Below, one piece after another: positions 1 to 8,301 of a stretch of 38,905 nucleotides of DNA. Both the position numbers and the translations under genes were made by a program. The notes under the pieces were generated by a model. That model did no database searches. It saw only the letters and a program-made list of their open reading frames with translations, and had not been told where the DNA came from. Source of the DNA: Chloroflexus sp. (GTDB taxonomy: Bacteria > Chloroflexota > Chloroflexia > Chloroflexales > Chloroflexaceae); the NCBI GenBank assembly GCA_025057175.1, contig JANWYE010000009.1:1-38905 (forward strand), given 5' to 3'. The stretch's first letter is position 1. Every line of letters begins with the position of its first letter.

Positions 1-170
1 GGGGAGGGGGCTGTGGACTCCCTCCCAATCTCCTCTCCCACTAGGGGAGAGGGGTGCGCCCTCCCTCCCCCGGAGGGGGAGGGCTGGGGAGGGGGCTGTG
101 GCCCCCCTCCCAATCTCCTATCGCTGGGGAGAGGGGTGCGCTCTCCCTCCCCCGGAGGGGGAGGGCGTAG
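1..170. repeat. Tandem ~85-bp G-rich dispersed repeat, two copies
   Basis: Two units with an 85-bp period, each containing GGGGAGGGGGCTGTGG followed by a C-rich arm (CTCCCTCCCCCGG). The first unit begins at or before the window edge. The same family recurs at 1080-1250 and, in degenerate form, at 10632-10765. The plus strand carries four G-runs separated by 1-2 bases at 75-95, a G-quadruplex-type motif. ORFs called through this stretch are repeat translations, not genes. Confidence 0.85.
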
Positions 171-200
171 AAAATGTTTTGAGAGGAAGTGTGGTTATTT

Positions 201-611
201 CTACTGGTTTGGCCCACAACCAGCCTCAGCCAAACATAGGCGCACCATATCCCGGACGTGCGTTGCAAGACTCAGCGCTTCTAGCGCTTCTTCAAGCGTG
301 GGGAAGGGATCATCGCTGGGGTAGCGAACTGCTACAGCGTACAGGGTCAGTGATGGAGCGTCTGACTCAAGCAATGATTGAAAGCGCAGATCAATACTTA
401 TACATTGGACGAGAAGTTCGGCAATATTGTGCGTGCGTGGTATTTCGCGTTGATGGCAAACCAGAAACGCCTTCAAATACTTTTCGGCGCATTGTTGGCA
501 ATGGAAACAGACCGCATCGGTAGCTGGTTCTGCCGTTGCTAACTCATCTCGCGCTACTTTCAAATCGCTCTCGGCTTTACGCACCCATGCCGGCACACTT
601 GGAGGTATCAT
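201..611 (-). CDS. HEPN domain protein of a HEPN-MNT module
   Basis: A small all-helical HEPN-domain protein of 136 aa, likely the toxin or RNase partner of the nucleotidyltransferase encoded just upstream. The sequence shows the typical HEPN features: a W..KAE.DL start (residues 9-17), FHCQQCAEKYLKAFL (36-50) and an R-x5-H stretch with PRTH at 58-61. The HepT-type R-x4-H-x-Y motif with the AMPylated tyrosine is not present, so it fits the classical HEPN family (PF05168) rather than HepT. Its ATG overlaps the stop of the MNT gene (ATGA), so the two are translationally coupled. HEPN-MNT pairs are known as toxin-antitoxin modules in bacteria and archaea; whether this one is active is inference. 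Confidence 0.85.
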   Translation of the reverse strand: MIPPSVPAWVRKAESDLKVARDELATAEPATDAVCFHCQQCAEKYLKAFLVCHQREIPRTHNIAELLVQCISIDLRFQSLLESDAPSLTLYAVAVRYPSDDPFPTLEEALEALSLATHVRDMVRLCLAEAGCGPNQ

Positions 612-934
612 AACAGCACTCCCTCCTTGTGGACATAGTACGCAATATGCCCAACGTCACCCTTATGTTGGTCAAATTGGCTGGCCGGCAACAACAGCAC
701 ATCTGAGGGTATTCGTTCCAACACAAGGCGCACGCTAATCGTCGTCGCGAGACGTCGTTGCAGTGAGCGTTCCAATGGACGATCGATAACGATCAGAAAA
801 TCCCAGTCACTATCAGGCCGCGCATCTCCGCGCGCGCGGCTGCCAAAGAGCAAGATATGTCGCACATCAACGCCATATCGCTGCGCCTCCTCGCAAATAA
901 TGGTTTTAGCTTTGCGTAGTGCTTCGCTTGACAT
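608..934 (-). CDS. MNT-type nucleotidyltransferase, antitoxin partner of HEPN
   Basis: A minimal nucleotidyltransferase of 108 aa with the polymerase-beta-fold signature G-S-x10-D-x-D: GSRARGDARPDSDWD at residues 31-45, with D43 and D45 as metal ligands. The length is normal for the MNT family. It lies first in the two-gene unit and overlaps the HEPN gene by 4 bases. In characterised HepT-MntA pairs the MNT protein neutralises the HEPN toxin by AMPylation. Here the acceptor tyrosine motif in HEPN is missing, so any neutralisation may work by binding or at another residue. Both genes lie between G-rich direct repeats, which suggests an inserted accessory cassette. Confidence 0.88.
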   Translation of the reverse strand: MSSEALRKAKTIICEEAQRYGVDVRHILLFGSRARGDARPDSDWDFLIVIDRPLERSLQRRLATTISVRLVLERIPSDVLLLPASQFDQHKGDVGHIAYYVHKEGVLL

Positions 935-1079
935 ATTGTGTCTTATTGATGAGCCATCGTTTCAATGACGACGCTCAAACGCATACGTGGTGATTGGGTT
1001 GCTCACGAGTATCATAACAGCAATCTGTTTGTCTTGCGAGCCTGCATTCACTCCTTCCACTTGACCCCCCTGCTGGGGG

Positions 1080-1250
1080 AAGATGCATCTCTCCCTCCCC
1101 CGGAGGGGGAGGGCTGGGGAGGGGGCTGTGGCCTCCCCCTCCCAACCTCCCCCGCTGGGGAGAGGGGTGCGCTCTCCCTCCCCCGGAGGGGGAGGGCTGG
1201 GGAGGGGGCTGTGGCCCCCCTCCTGACTTCCCCCCGCTGGGGTGGGGAGG
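1080..1250. repeat. Second cluster of the ~84-bp G-rich repeat
   Basis: Two units with an 83-bp period, nearly identical to those at 1-170 and in the same orientation, each with CTCCCTCCCCCGGAGGGGGA followed by GGGGAGGGGGCTGTGG. G-quadruplex-type G-run sets lie at 1105-1125 and 1188-1208 on the plus strand. This cluster fills most of the gap between the MNT gene and the end of the GH3 gene (935-1260). I see no gene in that gap; the overlapping ORFs are Pro/Gly-rich repeat translations. Inverted arms here could also act as the 3' end of the large sugar operon, but there is no T-tract. Confidence 0.85.
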
Positions 1251-1260
1251 GTCGTAAGCG

Positions 1261-3369
1261 TCACAATTCAAATTCACCTTCTAGTCCTGCTTCGCAGTGG
1301 GGCGCAATCCAAACCTTAAACCGGCCCGGTTCAGTGCCCCAACTGCCATCGGCGCGGGTGAAGGCGAGATCCTCTTCGCGCAACGTGAACATGACGCGCC
1401 GCGCTTCACCCGGTTGCAGGGTGATGCGCTGGAAACCTTTTAACTCACGCACTGGGCGAGTGAGCGATCCAACCAGATCGCGCACGTAGAGCTGCACCAC
1501 CTCAGTGCCGGCCTGTTCGCCAACGTTGGTGATCAGCGCGCTAACCTCAAGCGCGCCACGCATGCGCGAGCTGCTTAGGCGTAGATCACTGTAGGTGAAG
1601 CGGGTATAGGTGAGGCCGTAACCGAAGGGAAATAGCGGCGCGGTCAGGGTGTCAACGTAACGGGTGCGGAAGGGGCCGTCGTCGATCAGCGGCCTGCCCG
1701 ATGGTTTGCGGTTGTAATAGAGCGGTGCTTGGCCGGTGGCGCGCGGCATACTTACCGGCAGCCGGCCTGATGGCGCAGCGAGACCAAACAGAATCTCGGC
1801 CAGCGCCGCCGCGCCCTCGATGCCCGGATGCCAAGCGTAGATGACGGCTTGGGCCTGCGCAACGGCGCGGGTGATCGCGAGTGGTCTGCCGGCAAAAACG
1901 ACCAACACAACCGGTTTGCCGATGGCGGCCATCGCTGTGATCCACTCTAGTTGCCCCGGCGGCAGGCCAAGGTCGCTAACATTGGCATTTTCACCGGAAC
2001 GGGCCGGGTGTTCTCCTACCAGCAAGACGATTGCATCGGCATGGTGGGCGCGGGCCAGCGCTAGATCTGGCGCAGCGGCAAACCACAGCTCTACCCCGTT
2101 TGGCGCAACGTCTTGAAACGCTCGATCAAGCGGCGTCACATCTTCCGCCCGTCCGTCCATCGTCCACGTACCAAACAATTCGGCAGTCGCATGAACAAAC
2201 GGCCCCGCGATGAGAATGCGGCGGAAGTCGCGCAGTGGCAAGAGATGGTGTTCGTTCTTGAGCAAGACCATCGTTTCGCGCGCTGCTTGGCGAGCAAATG
2301 CGCGCGCATCGTGGGTGAGGATGTCGCGGCTGGCCCGCTCAGGATCGGTAAAGGGGCGCTCAAAGATGCCGGCGCGGAACTTGATGCGCAAAATGCGCCG
2401 CACCGCTTCGTCAATCTCAGCGCGCGAGATCAGGCCACGGTGTAGGTTGCCGGCCAGTGTCTCTTGATAGGCCCCGCTCACCATATCCATATCGACGCCA
2501 GCGCGGAGCGCTAGTGCTGCCGCATGCGCGCGATCTTCGGCTACGCCGTGCTGCACCAACTCGCCGACTGACTCCCAATCCGAAACTACAAAGCCGTCAA
2601 AGCCCCATTCGCCACGCAAGACATCGGTCAAGAGCCGGCGGTTGGCAGTGGCCGGGACACCGTTGAGGTCGAGGAAAGCGCTCATAACAGTGCCAACACC
2701 GGCGGCAACAGCAGCCCGGAATGGCGGCAGGTAGACATCGCGCAGGGTTGGCTCAGAGATTTCAGCCTGCTCATAATCGCGCCCGCCCTCGGCAGCGCCA
2801 TAGCCCACATAATGCTTTGCGCAAGCGACCAGCCGGTCAGGCTGGCTCACGTCATCGCCCTGAAACCCGCGCACCGCCGCTTCGGCCATGCGTGATACAA
2901 GGTACGGGTCTTCGCCATACCCCTCGGCGATGCGACCCCAGCGCGCATCGCGGGCAATGTCCAGCATTGGCGCAAACGTCCAGCGAATGCCAACGGCGCT
3001 GGCTTCACGAGCAGCGATGCGGTTGATAGTTTCAACCAGTGCCGGGTTGAAGCTAGCCGCTTGCGCCAACGGAATCGGGAAGACAGTGCGTTGGCCATGG
3101 ATGATGTCACGCCCAAACAGCAGCGGGATGCCTAAGCGCGATTCGAGCGCGGCCCGTTGCAGGGCATTGCACTGTTCGGCGCTGCTCAGATGGTCGAAGC
3201 CCTGCCCGCTCAGCGCGCCGAAAGCGTTGATGATCGAGCCGGCTTGACCTTGCCGTAGCAAATCAAGTCCCGGCAAACCGTGAATCATCGGTTGGTTGAG
3301 CTGGCCGATCTTCTCTTCGAGGGTCATTTGCCCTAAAAGGTGGTTGATGCGATCTTCGATGTGGTTCAT
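1261..3369 (-). CDS. GH3 beta-glucosidase (BglX-like), cytoplasmic
   Basis: A 702-aa family 3 glycoside hydrolase releasing beta-linked glucose from oligosaccharide non-reducing ends. The (beta/alpha)8 domain covers about 1-330, with the KH motif at K185-H186 and the nucleophile Asp264 in GFVVSDW. The alpha/beta sandwich follows at about 365-560, with Glu460 (SGENANVSDL) the likely acid/base. A fibronectin-III-like domain is at about 610-695. There is no signal peptide, so it should act inside the cell on imported sugars. It is the last gene of the sugar cluster, 21 bp behind GH35, with a GGAAG site before its ATG. GH3 enzymes next to GH94 and sophoro-oligosaccharide ABC genes (Listeria innocua) act on beta-1,2-glucosides; the linkage used here is not visible from sequence. 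Confidence 0.95.
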   Translation of the reverse strand: MNHIEDRINHLLGQMTLEEKIGQLNQPMIHGLPGLDLLRQGQAGSIINAFGALSGQGFDHLSSAEQCNALQRAALESRLGIPLLFGRDIIHGQRTVFPIPLAQAASFNPALVETINRIAAREASAVGIRWTFAPMLDIARDARWGRIAEGYGEDPYLVSRMAEAAVRGFQGDDVSQPDRLVACAKHYVGYGAAEGGRDYEQAEISEPTLRDVYLPPFRAAVAAGVGTVMSAFLDLNGVPATANRRLLTDVLRGEWGFDGFVVSDWESVGELVQHGVAEDRAHAAALALRAGVDMDMVSGAYQETLAGNLHRGLISRAEIDEAVRRILRIKFRAGIFERPFTDPERASRDILTHDARAFARQAARETMVLLKNEHHLLPLRDFRRILIAGPFVHATAELFGTWTMDGRAEDVTPLDRAFQDVAPNGVELWFAAAPDLALARAHHADAIVLLVGEHPARSGENANVSDLGLPPGQLEWITAMAAIGKPVVLVVFAGRPLAITRAVAQAQAVIYAWHPGIEGAAALAEILFGLAAPSGRLPVSMPRATGQAPLYYNRKPSGRPLIDDGPFRTRYVDTLTAPLFPFGYGLTYTRFTYSDLRLSSSRMRGALEVSALITNVGEQAGTEVVQLYVRDLVGSLTRPVRELKGFQRITLQPGEARRVMFTLREEDLAFTRADGSWGTEPGRFKVWIAPHCEAGLEGEFEL

Positions 3370-3390
3370 GATAGCTTCCTATTCAATAGT

Positions 3391-5613
3391 TCAACCGTGG
3401 AGTAGGATGGAGCCGTTGGTGAATGGAATAGTGTGGGTCGCTCCATTCATTTCAAAACTTACGAAACCAGTCGGTTGAGCGAACGCAAACCCTAGCCTGC
3501 CATCCTCCTCGGTCATTGATCTGACTTCAGCAGTAGCATAACGCACAGTGAGACCGAGGCGAACCCGCCAATTGAGCGGCAAGATGGCTCCGCTGCGCGC
3601 TGGCAAGTGGATCGGATGGCCATCGCACAGGGGCGTGCCGCGATAGCTGATGTAGGTTTCCAATGGATCGTCGCCATAATGGTTGATGAACAGAAAGTCG
3701 CCTGCCGGGCCGCGGCTAAGCCGCACATCGGCCCACTGGCTGAGAGTGAATGGCGCAGGACAATCCACCCAATCGGCTAACTGGTTGAAGGCGGCAAGAT
3801 CGTCGAGCGCGACGATCGGAAAGGCAGCGCCGAGCACGATGATCTCGCCGTTGCCGATGGTCTTGCGGAACCCAACCGGCGCGCCATCGACCGTCGCAAA
3901 GACGGCGCCAAGTTCGCCATGGTAGCGCTGCACAAAACTGGCCGGAATGTCAACAATATCAAAGATGTCTACTCGACGTGGGGTAAAGGGTGGGTCACTC
4001 GCGATCTGAATGCTTAGCGCCTTTGCCAGTTCTCCCGCTTCACGCAAACGCCCGATAATAACCACCTTCCCGCCGGCGCGGGCATACTCCACTAGGCTGC
4101 GCTCGGTGGCCGGGTCGCTAGTGGTGTCAAGCATGACCCAGAGCAACGGAGTCTGGCGCGGATCAAGCGTCGCCTGTTGCAGCTCGATCGCAGTAAAGTC
4201 GCGGTGGCTCAACGCCAACCCGCGAGCGATGAAGTCGAACAAGATCACTTCGCGCTGGTGAGTGATGATGTTGGTTTCTTCTTGGGTGCAAGGCAGATTG
4301 ACTTCGGTCATAAAATCGTCAAGACGGAAGCCGATGGCCGTCACTGTTTCTGGCCGCGCTAAGGTTAGCGCCTCGCCATAGCTGGCCAGTGTGCGTGACA
4401 GCAGCGGGTAACGGTGATAATGGCTGCGCAACGTGCCGTCTTTGCGCACCGGGTGGCCCCAGTCGTGCCGTTTGACCGGGCTAAGGAGCGGGTCGTTTTC
4501 GCCATCGAAGAAGAGGTAGTGGTTGATGGCGCGCATCCCGTTCGAGAGACAGAGCCGGGTATGCAGATCGTAGAAGGCGCTTGACATGTTGCTGAAGTCG
4601 AGGTTGCCGCCAGCTTGGAACTCGATAGAAAAGAGTGGTTGGGCCGGGTTTTGAATGGCGACGGTCATCGCGTTGACCAGCACGAGTTGATGGAAGGTGC
4701 CTTCACCGATTTGGCCCGGATAGACATCGGTGGCGCTGATCACAGAAGGCATGCGCAGCGCATCGGCCAATTGCGACAGGCCGATAGGGAAGGTCTTGCC
4801 GCCATTGGCAAAGCCATGGATGTTAATTACCGCCGGCGTCTCAAGGCCATTGGCATGGGCTGTATCGAGCAGCCAGCGCGCGTAGTCGCGCAAGTAGGAA
4901 CGGTAGAAGCGGCGGTATGCGGCCACTAGCTGCGCTCCCTCCGCGCCCTCGGCGCGGCGCAGACGCTCGGCCAGCGTCACCAGATCGGACGCCGGTTCTG
5001 CGCCGTTGTGCGCGTTAAGCCAATTGGCAAAATGCTGCATTGCCACCGGATTGAGATCGAAGCTATTGCGCACCCAGTGCAACATTCCCATCTCGTTGTC
5101 GAGTTGCACCAGCACGATCGCGCCACCGCGCGTGATTTGGCGCGGCGCCAGCGCGGCAAAGACGGCGCGATACCATTCGGCGGCGCAATGCAGAAAGTCA
5201 GGGTGCAGGTAGCTGGCGACATTTTCGGTTTCACCGCGCTGGTTGATCAGCGCGATCTGCGGGTAACGCTCAAACACCCACGGCGGGATGCCTTCGTTGA
5301 TCGTCTCGGCCATGATATAGGGGCCGGGACGAGCAATGATGTACAGTCCCATGCGTTGGGCGAGATCGAGAAAACCGGTCAGGTCGCGCATTGGATGGGT
5401 TGTACCGCTTAGGTCGATCATCTCTGGTTGCGGCTGGTGCCAGAGCCACGGAATGTAGCAGGCTACCGCGTTGAAACCGGCCTGCGTGAGCAGACGCAGG
5501 CGGTGTTCCCACTGGTCAGCGGGGGTGCGGAAGTAATGGAATTCACCCGCTTGCAGCAAGAGCGGGCGACCGTCGATCCAGAAGCGTTGGTTGTGAACGG
5601 TAAGATTAGACAT
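3391..5613 (-). CDS. GH35-like beta-galactosidase family protein
   Basis: A 740-aa protein whose first ~350 residues are a GH35-type TIM barrel: a GEFHYFR start (23-29), GFNAVACYIPWLWHQP (46-61), ARPGPYI (94-100) and the acid/base region IVLVQLDNEMG with Glu174. The nucleophile is probably Glu331 in FSIEFQAGG. The acid/base motif is LDNEMG instead of the usual VENEYG, so this is a divergent branch and strict beta-galactosidase activity is uncertain. The C-terminal half is beta-rich and resembles GH35 accessory domains. No signal peptide. The start ATG has AGGA six bases upstream. It lies between the cytoplasmic GH144-type gene (separated by a repeat block) and GH3, so it probably trims imported oligosaccharides. 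Confidence 0.88.
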   Translation of the reverse strand: MSNLTVHNQRFWIDGRPLLLQAGEFHYFRTPADQWEHRLRLLTQAGFNAVACYIPWLWHQPQPEMIDLSGTTHPMRDLTGFLDLAQRMGLYIIARPGPYIMAETINEGIPPWVFERYPQIALINQRGETENVASYLHPDFLHCAAEWYRAVFAALAPRQITRGGAIVLVQLDNEMGMLHWVRNSFDLNPVAMQHFANWLNAHNGAEPASDLVTLAERLRRAEGAEGAQLVAAYRRFYRSYLRDYARWLLDTAHANGLETPAVINIHGFANGGKTFPIGLSQLADALRMPSVISATDVYPGQIGEGTFHQLVLVNAMTVAIQNPAQPLFSIEFQAGGNLDFSNMSSAFYDLHTRLCLSNGMRAINHYLFFDGENDPLLSPVKRHDWGHPVRKDGTLRSHYHRYPLLSRTLASYGEALTLARPETVTAIGFRLDDFMTEVNLPCTQEETNIITHQREVILFDFIARGLALSHRDFTAIELQQATLDPRQTPLLWVMLDTTSDPATERSLVEYARAGGKVVIIGRLREAGELAKALSIQIASDPPFTPRRVDIFDIVDIPASFVQRYHGELGAVFATVDGAPVGFRKTIGNGEIIVLGAAFPIVALDDLAAFNQLADWVDCPAPFTLSQWADVRLSRGPAGDFLFINHYGDDPLETYISYRGTPLCDGHPIHLPARSGAILPLNWRVRLGLTVRYATAEVRSMTEEDGRLGFAFAQPTGFVSFEMNGATHTIPFTNGSILLHG

Positions 5614-5687
5614 AATATTCCTCGAACTGTTTTAACCTTGTGCTAAAACACTCGCTGCTGCAATGCCATGGCAGGTTGGGTCTCCCT

Positions 5688-5916
5688 TGTCATTGCACGG
5701 TTCCCCCTGTCATTGCAAGTGGGTGCAGCCCCCGCAGCAATCCCCCGCGCGAGCGAGAGCGACCGCTGAGCAGGAACCTCCCACGCTCGGCGGAGATTGC
5801 TTCGCCGCCGATGGCGGCTCGCAATGACAAGGAGCCGTCATGTCATTGCGAGGGCGCGGAGCGCCCGCAGCAATCCCCCGCGCGAGCGAGAGCGACCGCT
5901 GAGCAGAGATCTTCCC
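5688..5916. repeat. Dispersed GTCATTGCGAG...GCAATC repeat block
   Basis: At least two copies of a unit reading GTCATTGC(G/A)AG, then GCGCCCGCAGCAATC, GCGAGCGAGAGCGACCGCTGAGC and CTCCC.CGCTCGG. Between the copies lies an inverted element (GGAGATTGCTTCGCCGCC with GGCGGCTCGCAATGAC). The same family recurs at 25052-25360. The block fills the 307-bp gap between the GH35 start and the end of the GH144-type gene inside an otherwise tight operon. I see no gene in it. A short GTTTTA/TAAAAC inverted repeat lies at 5629-5649. Confidence 0.85.
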
Positions 5917-5919
5917 CAG

Positions 5920-7158
5920 TTAACTGGCCGGCACATGCTTTGTAAATCCCAACACATTCAGCGCACGCTGGATGAGCAGGCTCGATGTATAGACCTCCCA
6001 GATAAGACCACTACGAGCATTTTCGAGCATTAGCAACGCGCAACCTTTGTTGATGCCATAGATCGTCCGGCTAAACCATGGCGGGGTCACGTCGAGATTA
6101 TAGGCGTCGTAAAAGCCGTACGGCCCGCATGTCTGTGGCTGCTCGTGGTAGAGGTAGTCAAGCATCGTCAGCACAGCATCAGGCACAAATGGCATACAGG
6201 CGATCGCGTTACTAATCGAGACGGTGCCATCTGGTTTGAGCGGGACGAGTGCCGGCGGCGCGCCGGCGACGATGTAGCCGCGTGGCGTATCACCGCAGCC
6301 GATGCCCCAACTCTGCGCGTGATAGGTGCGAAACTGTTCACTCAGACTCAGACAAAAGTCGCGATTGGCCAGCGCGGCTAGCCGGGTATTGTGGAACCAA
6401 TCAACCCCGTTGGGATCGCGGTAGGCGCGTGTGTCGAGCCATGCTTCGCTATATTGATAGGCGAAGAGCGTGCCGCCGGGATTAATGATGATCGGTTGGC
6501 CTTGGTAGTAGCCGATGTCGCGGCGAAAGCTTTGATAGAGCGCGCGAGCGGTAGCCGCCGGCACGCAGAGAGCAGCTTGCAAGTAGAGCATCTTCTGCTC
6601 GGCGGCCATATCCCAGTAGCTAATAAATCCCGGCGTATCGGTCACGTAATCGCCACCGGCGTCGGGGTTGTACGACATGCGCAAGACCGTCTGACCGTTG
6701 TGCTCGGTGATGAAAGCTGCCCAATCGATCCGATCAAGCAGGCGCATTGCTAGCTCGTCAATCTCGGCATCGTGAAAATAGGCTGCTGCTGTCAACACTC
6801 CGTTCAAACAGAGACCGGTGTCGATGGTGGAGTATTCGCAGTGCTGCCAGCGCGCCGCAGTGTAGCGATCGAGGAAGTGTGCGAAAAAGCCGTATTGGTG
6901 CGGCACTCGTTCGTAGAGGGTGCGGAGCGTGCCGCGCGTGATCGCTAATGCCTCAGCGCGGCTCATGCGTCCACGCTCGACTGCGATCACCCACGCGCTC
7001 AGGGCAAAACCAACCGCGGCAATCGAGGCGATGCGTGGGCGATGAATCGCATCAACCGTCAGCCCGTAGCCGGGGCTAGCCGGATCGAGGTTGGTGCCGG
7101 CGCGAAAAAAGGCCAGCGCGCCATCAATTTCATAGTCGAACAGCGTTGTTTCGTCCAC
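5920..7158 (-). CDS. GH144-type 'glycoamylase' domain protein, cytoplasmic form
   Basis: A 412-aa (alpha/alpha)6-barrel-type protein of the glycoamylase family (PF10091), whose characterised GH144 members are endo-beta-1,2-glucanases. Family stretches seen are SPGYGLTVD (28-36), CEYSTIDTGLCLNGVL (107-122), YWDMAAEQKMLY, LFAYQYSEAWLD, SWGIGCGD, YGFYDAYNLD and a C-terminal GINKGCALLMLENARSG. It shares this whole architecture with the lipoprotein at 8302-9681 but has no signal peptide, so it probably acts on imported oligosaccharides or has a different specificity. The start is GTG, three bases after the LacI stop, with TGGAG upstream. The older annotation 'glucoamylase' should not be read as starch activity. 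Confidence 0.85.
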   Translation of the reverse strand: MDETTLFDYEIDGALAFFRAGTNLDPASPGYGLTVDAIHRPRIASIAAVGFALSAWVIAVERGRMSRAEALAITRGTLRTLYERVPHQYGFFAHFLDRYTAARWQHCEYSTIDTGLCLNGVLTAAAYFHDAEIDELAMRLLDRIDWAAFITEHNGQTVLRMSYNPDAGGDYVTDTPGFISYWDMAAEQKMLYLQAALCVPAATARALYQSFRRDIGYYQGQPIIINPGGTLFAYQYSEAWLDTRAYRDPNGVDWFHNTRLAALANRDFCLSLSEQFRTYHAQSWGIGCGDTPRGYIVAGAPPALVPLKPDGTVSISNAIACMPFVPDAVLTMLDYLYHEQPQTCGPYGFYDAYNLDVTPPWFSRTIYGINKGCALLMLENARSGLIWEVYTSSLLIQRALNVLGFTKHVPAS

Positions 7159-7161
7159 AAG

Positions 7162-8145
7162 CTACTCCAGTGTTTCAGGATGTTTCAGCGATGATGCGCG
7201 AGCGATAAAGGTGGTGGGAATACGTTGGGGCGGGGATGCCTCTTCGTGCTCGAGGTAGCGCATCAGCCATTTGGCGGCAGTGCCGCCCCATTCCCGTCGC
7301 GATGCGCCGATAGTTGAAAGCGGCGGTTGCACGTAACGGGCGAGCAGGATGTCGTCACAACCAACGATCGCAATATCACGTGGCGCGACCAATCCGTGTT
7401 CGCGCATGGCCCGCATAAAGCCGATAGCCATTTGGTCATTGGCGCAAAAGACCCCTTCGGGCAGATCGCCCTCGGCGATGATCCGTTGTGCCGCCTCGTA
7501 CCCCGATTGTTCGGTAAAATTGCCGGGATAGACCCGCACTGATAGATTGTGACGCGCTGCTTCGTTCAGAAACGCCTGCATACGCTCGTTGTTGTCAAAT
7601 GAATTAGGCGCTCCCGCCACGTAAGCCAATTGCCGCAACCCCTGCCGGTAGAGATGAGCAAAGGCTTGTGCGACGCCTTGCCGGTTGTCGAGCAGAAGTG
7701 GGAAGACGTGCTGGGCTTCGAGCTGCCGATCCATCACCACGATCGGGAATTTCGGCCCGGCCAGCCGCAAAATCTGCTCATCGGGGATGCTAGTATCGAA
7801 CACGATTGCGCCATCAACTTGGCGGTGGGTGAAGATGCGCCGCTCGACCCGTGTTTCTGGACAGACAATCAGTTCGTATTCGGTGGCAAGGATAACCTCG
7901 TGAATGCCATCGAGAATCTCTTCGTAAAACGCGCCGGCAAACCGAGTAATAAATACCCCGATCGTGCGCGACCGGCGCGCCTTGAGATGGCGGGCAAAGG
8001 CATTGGGATGATAGTTGAGTTCCTCAGCCGCTTGCAGCACGCGCTGGCGCGTCTCTTCGCTGATGGTGCCAGTGCGGTTGAGCGCATACGATGCTGCGGT
8101 GACGCTCACTCCGGCGCGACGAGCAACATCTTTGATCGTGGGCAT
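7162..8145 (-). CDS. LacI-family transcriptional regulator of the sugar cluster
   Basis: A 327-aa LacI/GalR-type repressor. The N-terminal helix-turn-helix is at residues 3-22 (IKDVARRAGVSVTAASYALN), followed by the hinge helix region (NAFARHLKARRS, about 48-59). From about residue 60 comes a periplasmic-binding-protein-like effector domain ending in TTFIARASS. A strong site (GAGGAGG) precedes the ATG. It lies between two GH144-type genes, in the operon it probably controls, which would give autoregulation. Three palindromes of the TGAAA-N2-TTTCA type upstream of GH94 are the obvious candidate operators. The inducer is probably an oligosaccharide from the pathway; this is inference. Confidence 0.95.
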   Translation of the reverse strand: MPTIKDVARRAGVSVTAASYALNRTGTISEETRQRVLQAAEELNYHPNAFARHLKARRSRTIGVFITRFAGAFYEEILDGIHEVILATEYELIVCPETRVERRIFTHRQVDGAIVFDTSIPDEQILRLAGPKFPIVVMDRQLEAQHVFPLLLDNRQGVAQAFAHLYRQGLRQLAYVAGAPNSFDNNERMQAFLNEAARHNLSVRVYPGNFTEQSGYEAAQRIIAEGDLPEGVFCANDQMAIGFMRAMREHGLVAPRDIAIVGCDDILLARYVQPPLSTIGASRREWGGTAAKWLMRYLEHEEASPPQRIPTTFIARASSLKHPETLE

Positions 8146-8249
8146 TGTGCCTCCTCAATCAGCTACACGGTCTATCAACATCCGCTGGCCGTGATGGCTC
8201 CAGCGGGGCAGGTTTTACGAATTGGAAAAGCTACCTTTCCGCCTTGCTC

Positions 8250-8291
8250 CCTCTCTCGATTCCCTCACTATGGGGGAGGATGTGAGAGAGG
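8250..8291. other. Inverted repeat between LacI and GH144 lipoprotein genes
   Basis: CCTCTCTC (8250-8257) and GAGAGAGG (8284-8291) form an 8-bp stem just downstream of the GH144 lipoprotein stop on the minus strand, inside the 156-bp gap before lacI. No T-tract follows, so it is a weak terminator candidate or a processing or stability hairpin. Confidence 0.35.
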
Positions 8292-8301
8292 CGCGCAGGC
8301 A

